Shown here in pieces: positions 58,948 through 64,000 of a stretch of 64,000 nucleotides of DNA. The stretch is taken from assembly GCF_002994745.2 (NCBI RefSeq), contig NC_037089.1:78268347-78332346 (forward strand), written 5' to 3'. A program made the translations under genes and the position numbers. Source of the stretch: Rosa chinensis (lineage: Eukaryota; Streptophyta; Magnoliopsida; Rosales; Rosaceae). The notes under the pieces were generated by a model that saw nothing but the letters and a program-made list of their open reading frames with translations, had not been told where the DNA came from and ran no database searches. Each line of letters opens with the position of its first letter. The stretch's first letter is position 1.

Positions 58948-59218
58948 GGCTAGCCTTTGTAAGTTTTGAGGTTTTATTTTGTGAATTATGTTGAATCATG
59001 AATTTGAAAAGAAATTAATGGAAGCCTCAATTTTTTGGATGATGGGAATGCATTTCTTTTCCCAACAGCAGCTAGATGCAAACTTTGCACACTATGCTTG
59101 TCAAAATGAAATGAAGTGAAGGATAAAGATGCATGCTTTTCTCCTATTTTGAGTGTATATGCTTACAGATGTTAAGTAGCTTCCTATAGTGATGTCATTT
59201 GTGCATATGTATATTCAG

Positions 59219-59303
59219 GGAACTAGCAAAGGATTTCGTTGTTGCTGGCACTGCATCAGCGTGCGTATATGGTGCTTGTGAGGCGATGTTCAAGCCTGAC
59301 ATG
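59219..59303 (+). pseudogene. Short exon-like fragment, not identified
   Basis: Flanked by attcag and gtttgt. It reads ELAKDFVVAGTASACVYGAC, then EAMFKPDM. No family assigned. Same strand as its neighbours. Confidence 0.3.
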
Positions 59304-59917
59304 GTTTGTTTCTGCACTCAACTAATCAAGATTCGTTATTTAAACTGCTTGTATTTTTCTGTGTATCAGGTTTTTTAGTTTTAGACACTTTAGACCATCA
59401 TATATGTTCAATACAAGTAACTGTCAATAACTTGGCTAGACCATCATATATGTTCAATACAAGTAACTGTCCATCATATTGGGTGTACTTTGTTTTTCCC
59501 ATTTCTTATATCCGATTTGTAATCAGATTTGCTGTTCGTCCCTCCACAATTTCAATGTATATGGATATATGCATAGTTATTTATTTTAGCTTGATTTCCT
59601 ATAGACAAATGAAGTGGGTCTGGTTTGTTTTGCTTTAGCAATGGTTCTTTTACTTGTTTAATTTATTTGCACTTCAACCACTTTATGAATTTTGCTCGTT
59701 AACGAAATAATACTTAGCCTAGTTTCCTTCGATTTGAAATAAATGTTCTGAGCTAAATACAGAAACCTCACTTGTCTAAGGAGAATGTATGCACAATTTG
59801 ATGCTTGTTTTGGGTAGGCAATTGAACCTAATATTCTTTCAATGGTTGGGAAATTGAAAAATAGCAAAGCGTGCAATGAAGTTATAAACTCTTTACATAT
59901 CTGTCTGATGGTGTAGG

Positions 59918-60441
59918 TTAAGTATTGGTGGATGGGAAGGTGATCAACAAAGCCGGTACTCCAGTATCTAATAAAGCTGTTGTAAAGAATATGGCTGAAG
60001 TCCTCAAATATGTATCTAGGTGATTCACTTTAACAAATCAATCTGCACTTCATTATATGAGAATCATTTTATGCTCGAACTTTGGTAAGACCTGTTATGC
60101 TGAAGGTGATCAACAAAGCCGGTACTCCAGTATCTAATAAAGCTGTTGTAAAGAATATGGCTGAAGTCCCCAAATATGTATCTAGGTGATTCACTTTAAC
60201 AAATCAATCTGCACTTCATTATATGAGAATCATTTTATGCTCGAACTTTGGTAAGACCTGTTATGCTAATTTGTTCCTCTGTTTTGTATATCTAGAGCAG
60301 GACATAAGTTAGAAGCTGCTATTTATTGATATTACTGGCAACATAGCTCTTGATTCATGCTGGTCAACTGGTGGATTTACCGACTGTTTACTTCAGTATG
60401 GTGCATTGTTTGTTTATGGAGTTGATGTTGGATATGGCCAG
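59918..60441 (+). pseudogene. TlyA/FtsJ-type rRNA methyltransferase fragment
   Basis: One block reads VDGKVINKAGTPVSNKAVVK and KYVSR (S4-like RNA-binding end), and is present twice through a tandem duplication. After an intron-like gap, RAGHKLEAA and, following a frame change, [20 protein letters not shown] and [11 protein letters not shown] (60325-60441) give the SAM-binding motif of the TlyA/hemolysin-A methyltransferase family. A gtaac donor follows the last Gln codon, but no further exon is found. In the parental gene the enzyme would methylate rRNA. This copy is broken. Confidence 0.82.
59939..60267. repeat. 166-bp recent tandem duplication
   Basis: Units start at 59939 and 60105 with ggtgatcaacaaagccggta. 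They differ at one base (cctcaaa versus ccccaaa) over about 160 bp, so the event is young. It duplicates a TlyA exon fragment with its donor region. Confidence 0.93.
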
Positions 60442-61319
60442 GTAACAACCCCTAAATCCAAATAAAAATATCTTATCTGTGAGTATACCAATTCGCTTCT
60501 ATTCTTGTTCAATCATGAGTTATGGTATGTTAATCTTTTTTTTCCTTCAAATTTTAGTTTACAATTGTAGCTGGGGTCATACTGTTAATCTTTTTTTTTT
60601 TTTTTTTAGCAAAAAGACTGAATCTTATATTTGCTATGGATTTGTTGGCTTAACTTTGTTGTACATGGAGTTATGCTTTAGGATCTGCACAATCTTTTTG
60701 GGTTAGCAGTTGAATTAGTGTACTTGGATCACATGTTATACGGATCAGCAATTTGAGACTAGGGAATGAACTGAGCTAAAAGATAAGTTCTTTTTTAAGT
60801 GGCAATATATGTTTAGTTGCTTAGGCAAAATTCGAACTGAATGATAGGCTCTAGATTTACTGAAAGTTCTGCCTTGGTAAACATATTTCCTGAGTAGTCG
60901 GAATCACATTAATGTAAAGCATCCATTTTCTTGAATCAATGTAGGTCCTGAAATGGAGGATTTGAAATGCGTTGCTGTATTACCATTGTACCATATATAT
61001 GTTAATGTTATTCATTTTGAACCTCCCTACCTTGTATTTGCTTTATTCTGAATCTTTCAACCTGCTTCACTTATCCAATTGTTTCTCCAGCTTGTCTTGA
61101 ACAAATCTCAAAAACCTTTGTTCTTATCTTTTTAAGAGAAAATTTGCATTGCTTCTGTGTTATCATGTAAAGTTGGAATAGATATCTAGAAGGGAAATTT
61201 GTAATGCTTTTGTCTGTTTCTCCTTTGGTTATTGTCATAGTGGTCTAGGCAGAGCTGGTATATGCACCACACCATTGCATTCCCACTTGGTTAATATGGG
61301 GTTTGCTAAACTGTAGCAT
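60442..61319. other. T-rich non-coding stretch
   Basis: Intron-like or intergenic. A T run lies at 60591-60608. No supported gene. Confidence 0.4.
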
Positions 61320-62960
61320 CTTCCATATAACAGGAAAGTGACTGTTAATGCTAAAAGTCCGGCGGTAGCCGATCTCTTATTTAACACAGGTCCGGTGGGC
61401 GGACCGCTACTCTGAGGATTGATGTATAGCCTTTGCTAGCTGTCACACGAGAAACATGGCGTCAGAGGGAGACCGCGTTGGGCGGTCTTCACTTCTCTGA
61501 TGCCTAAGTCAGTCAATGCATGTAGGCAGCATAACAATGAATGAGTAGTAAATGAGTAATTAAAGAGGAAAGAGGAGGAGAACCTTTTATAGGTGAGGAG
61601 AAGGTTGACCTTCTTCTTGTTTTCGATGTGGGACTGATGTGCTTCGATTCCCAGCGTCTGGAGCTTCTGATGCTATCTTGGAACGACGCGTGGTGGCGCG
61701 TTAACGGTGATCTGGGGGCGATCCGGGGCTCAGGCGGTAGCCCGCCTGGCTGTGCTTTCGTAGGTCACTCCTTTGGTGAGAGTTGGTACCTCTGGCGGTA
61801 CAATGAGCGTGGCTCATTATAGCTAATTATGCTTGCAAATGCACATGTAGGTACAAGTCCCCCAAGTCCCTAGTCAAGGAGGGCAATCTTGGTTGGGGAG
61901 TTCATCGGCGGTGTGAAGCGTTACCTCCGCTAGACTTGCAAAAGCATAATTAGCGTCAGTGCGTTGTCAACCATGGATTTACTGAGCGAACGCTTTATAC
62001 CCTTTCAGGTGGGCCCCTGCTAGGCCCACCAGGGAGTCCCCCACTCCCTAGCCAAGACGGACCTCCGAACGGTCGGTAATTTGTTTGTTGAGGGGGAGCT
62101 GCAAGGAGCAGAGGGTGTTGGGTAGCGAGCCCAATCTTTAGTACCTGAGTGACTGGGGTCAACATACCTGATCAGGGCCGTCGTAGACTGTTGACACGTC
62201 CCCGTGTCCCGTAGGGACGATCTGACCATAACGTCGCGTGGCGATCGTTGTCAGAGTGAGGCGTGGCCTCGGGATTCGCCGCTGGCGGATATCCCCCCCT
62301 GGTCGTAGTAGGAAGCAGCGTCGCGTAGACGTGCCCGGCGGTATTTTATTGAGCTGTGTTGCGCTCAGCAAAGTACGTGGTTTGCAAGATGGAAAGGGAG
62401 TTCTGTCAGCGGTGTTGCGCATAGCGGAGGCTGCCTTTCCTGCAAGTTGACGAGTGGAAGTTCCGCTGGCGGAGGCCCCGTCACATGGAAGGTGACAATT
62501 GAGAAGTTTCCGCTAGTGGGGTTTCGCTCAGCGGAGACTTCGTCACTTGGAATGTGACAAGTGAGAAGTTTCCACTAGCAAAGTTTCGCTCAGCGGAGAC
62601 TTCGTCACTTGGAAGGCAACAAGGGAGAAGTTCCCCTAGCGGGGTTTCGCTCAGCGGAGACTTCCGACGATTAGCGATTTCTTCCCAAGTGGTGACTTCC
62701 ATTAGACGCTTCGTCTGATGGTGGTCGACACGAGGCTAACCTATATAGGGTTAGCGTGTGGAGGCGTATATCTTCAGCCTAGCCGTCTACTCGCCATTAA
62801 TGCTAAGTAATGATGGATTTTGTAACCGAGGCTAATCCGGAGAGTAAGTGGAGTCGTAGGACACGTGTACGGCTGGTATTTAATGTCGTTTTTCAATAGA
62901 CGGCCAAGAATTGTTTGACGTTAACATAAAAGGGGGGGGGGAAGTTAGCGATATTTGACA
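61320..62960. repeat. GC-rich LTR-like repeat, unclassified
   Basis: The sequence is unlike its neighbours in composition, with gtcccccaagtccctagtca near 61858 and gtcccccactccctagccaa near 62034 as internal repeats. This style occurs in long Ty3-type LTRs, but I see no matching LTR, primer site or pol frame. Open frames here (60-87 codons) overlap on both strands. Confidence 0.4.
62440..62700. repeat. 62-bp tandem repeat
   Basis: Units anchored on gagaagtttccgctagtggg at 62501, 62563 and 62625 (62-bp spacing), each with tttcgctcagcggagacttc and gtcacttgga. A partial unit precedes. Confidence 0.88.
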
Positions 62961-63139
62961 CTTTGCCAAAGCTTCAAACTCCACACTTCATCTTCAAGGT
63001 CTGTTCGTCTGAGATTCGAGAAGGAAACTGCGGCGATTTCGTGGAGTTATCACACCTGGAAGGACGACGATTTCCTGCATCGAAGACAGGTGCCTACGAT
63101 CTCACCTGAGACTTCAACTTTGAGGTTGGTAATCTGAAC

Positions 63140-63722
63140 TAGGGCTGTCAATGGGTCGTGTCGGGTTGGGTTCGTGTCGGGTCAAGGTATTTGTCGTGTC
63201 GCAAGATACAAACCCAAACCCAAACCCAACCCATTTAATAATCGTGTCAAAAATCTAAACCCAAACCCAACCTATTTATTAAACGGGTTACCCGTTTCCA
63301 ACCCGCTTAACCCATTTAACAAATAGGTCATGTCGTGTTAGACAAAATGACCCATTTAAGGGTTAACAATGCGACCCATTTAACTAAAAAAATGCATAAA
63401 TTGATTAAATTCACTAAAAACTCCACAAGATGAATAATATAAATAATTAAATCCAATAATTATAAAGCAAAATATTTCAAATTGTCTAATCCTATGATCA
63501 AATACTCCTAACGTCCAAAATTTCAAGAAGAAGTATAACATAATCGGGTTATACGGGTTCACTTCTTGTTGGCGGGTTGACTCGTGGCCAACCCATTTAT
63601 TAAATGGGTCATGGCGGGTTGACCCACGGCTGACCCTCTTTTTAATCGTGCGGGTTCAACCCGCTTTATTTCGTGCGGGTTTCGAGTCGTGTTATCGGGT
63701 CGTGTCGGAATTGACAGCCCTA
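63140..63722. mobile_element. hAT-like MITE
   Basis: TAGGGCTGTCAATGGGTCGT at the left and, in reverse complement, TAGGGCTGTCAATTCCGACA at the right, with a perfect 8-bp duplication atctgaac (63132-63139, 63723-63730). Internally rich in gggtt and aaccc motifs. No coding content. Confidence 0.9.
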
Positions 63723-63730
63723 ATCTGAAC

Positions 63731-64000
63731 CTCATCCCTGTTTCATTGGATCTTTGCTATGGCCAGTTTCTGGGTTTTGTGTCTTTTTTTTTGTGTGATA
63801 TGTTTTTCCCCGATGTGTTCTGAGGGTGTAAAGTGAGTCTTGGGGCTGGGTTATAGTGTTTGATAGGGTTAGGGCTTAGGGATTTGCTAGATGGTCGAAT
63901 CTGGGTTGAGTGTGTTTGTTCTTGTTTTGGCATTTTCTGGGTGACTGTTCTTGACGTTCTTAGGTATTAACTGATATAGGGATAGGTTAGATCTTGTGTG
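63731..64000. other. Window edge, nothing recognised
   Basis: T/G-rich sequence that could be an intron: ttgag followed by gttggtaat at 63121-63130 resembles a donor upstream of the MITE. No exon can be supported before the window ends. Confidence 0.3.

Noticed and set aside
62020..62450. Overlapping Arg-rich frames on both strands
   Set aside because: Expected by chance in a GC-rich repeat; no conserved motif.

Overview
The window is plant nuclear DNA from a eudicot. The evidence is a spliced LOB-domain (LBD) transcription factor gene, Ty1/copia, L1, CACTA, hAT, MULE and Harbinger-type elements, and telomere-type TTTAGGG repeats. Repeat style hints at Rosaceae, but nothing here proves a family. 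By my reading well over two thirds of the 64 kb is mobile DNA. The only host gene I consider intact is the LBD gene at 28167-29155 (minus).

Positions 663-25985 hold a four-layer nest. The outer layer is a minus-strand copia element (LTRs 663-875 and 25773-25985). A non-autonomous hAT element (3341-4896, 8-bp target duplication gtgtgtat) lies inside it. A second, plus-strand copia element (LTRs 5513-5727 and 24693-24907, duplication tcttt) also lies inside it. The leader of that second element was split by a 12.25-kb Mutator-like element (MULE, 6569-18820, duplication tatacttcat). The MULE carries a FAR1/FRS-type transposase gene broken by one nonsense codon. It also carries a separate spliced gene that can be read without interruption as an HMG-like/Ulp1 (C48) protease with an AT-hook tail. 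Minus-strand fragments of mitochondrial chaperonin HSP60, ribosomal protein eL6 and an unidentified membrane protein are present, as are a 68-bp satellite, an interstitial telomeric tract and 266-bp subterminal repeats. This MULE is the most interesting object in the window.

Positions 26000-31830 hold a Harbinger-like element (TSD tta), the LBD gene, its upstream region, a long-TIR foldback element and a decayed RVT_3 ribonuclease-H fragment. Positions 31830-43600 hold two non-autonomous CACTA elements (TSDs cga and ata), a tRNA-derived SINE and an L1 ORF1 relic. The second CACTA appears to have landed in the 5' end of that relic.

Positions 46290-53110 hold a near full-length but decayed L1 LINE (ORF1 and ORF2, 14-bp TSD) inside an older element with inverted ends. 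Further L1 tails follow, including one insertion of only 28 bp with a perfect 17-bp TSD. Positions 56150-61000 hold a second Harbinger MITE and a row of exon-like gene scraps (CDC48 N-domain, a TlyA/FtsJ-type rRNA methyltransferase, two unidentified). The last 3 kb hold a GC-rich LTR-like repeat and an hAT MITE with a perfect 8-bp TSD.

Many premature stops in the elements fit C-to-T change of Trp, Gln and Arg codons, as expected of long-methylated repeats. All calls are from reading the sequence; no database search was run.
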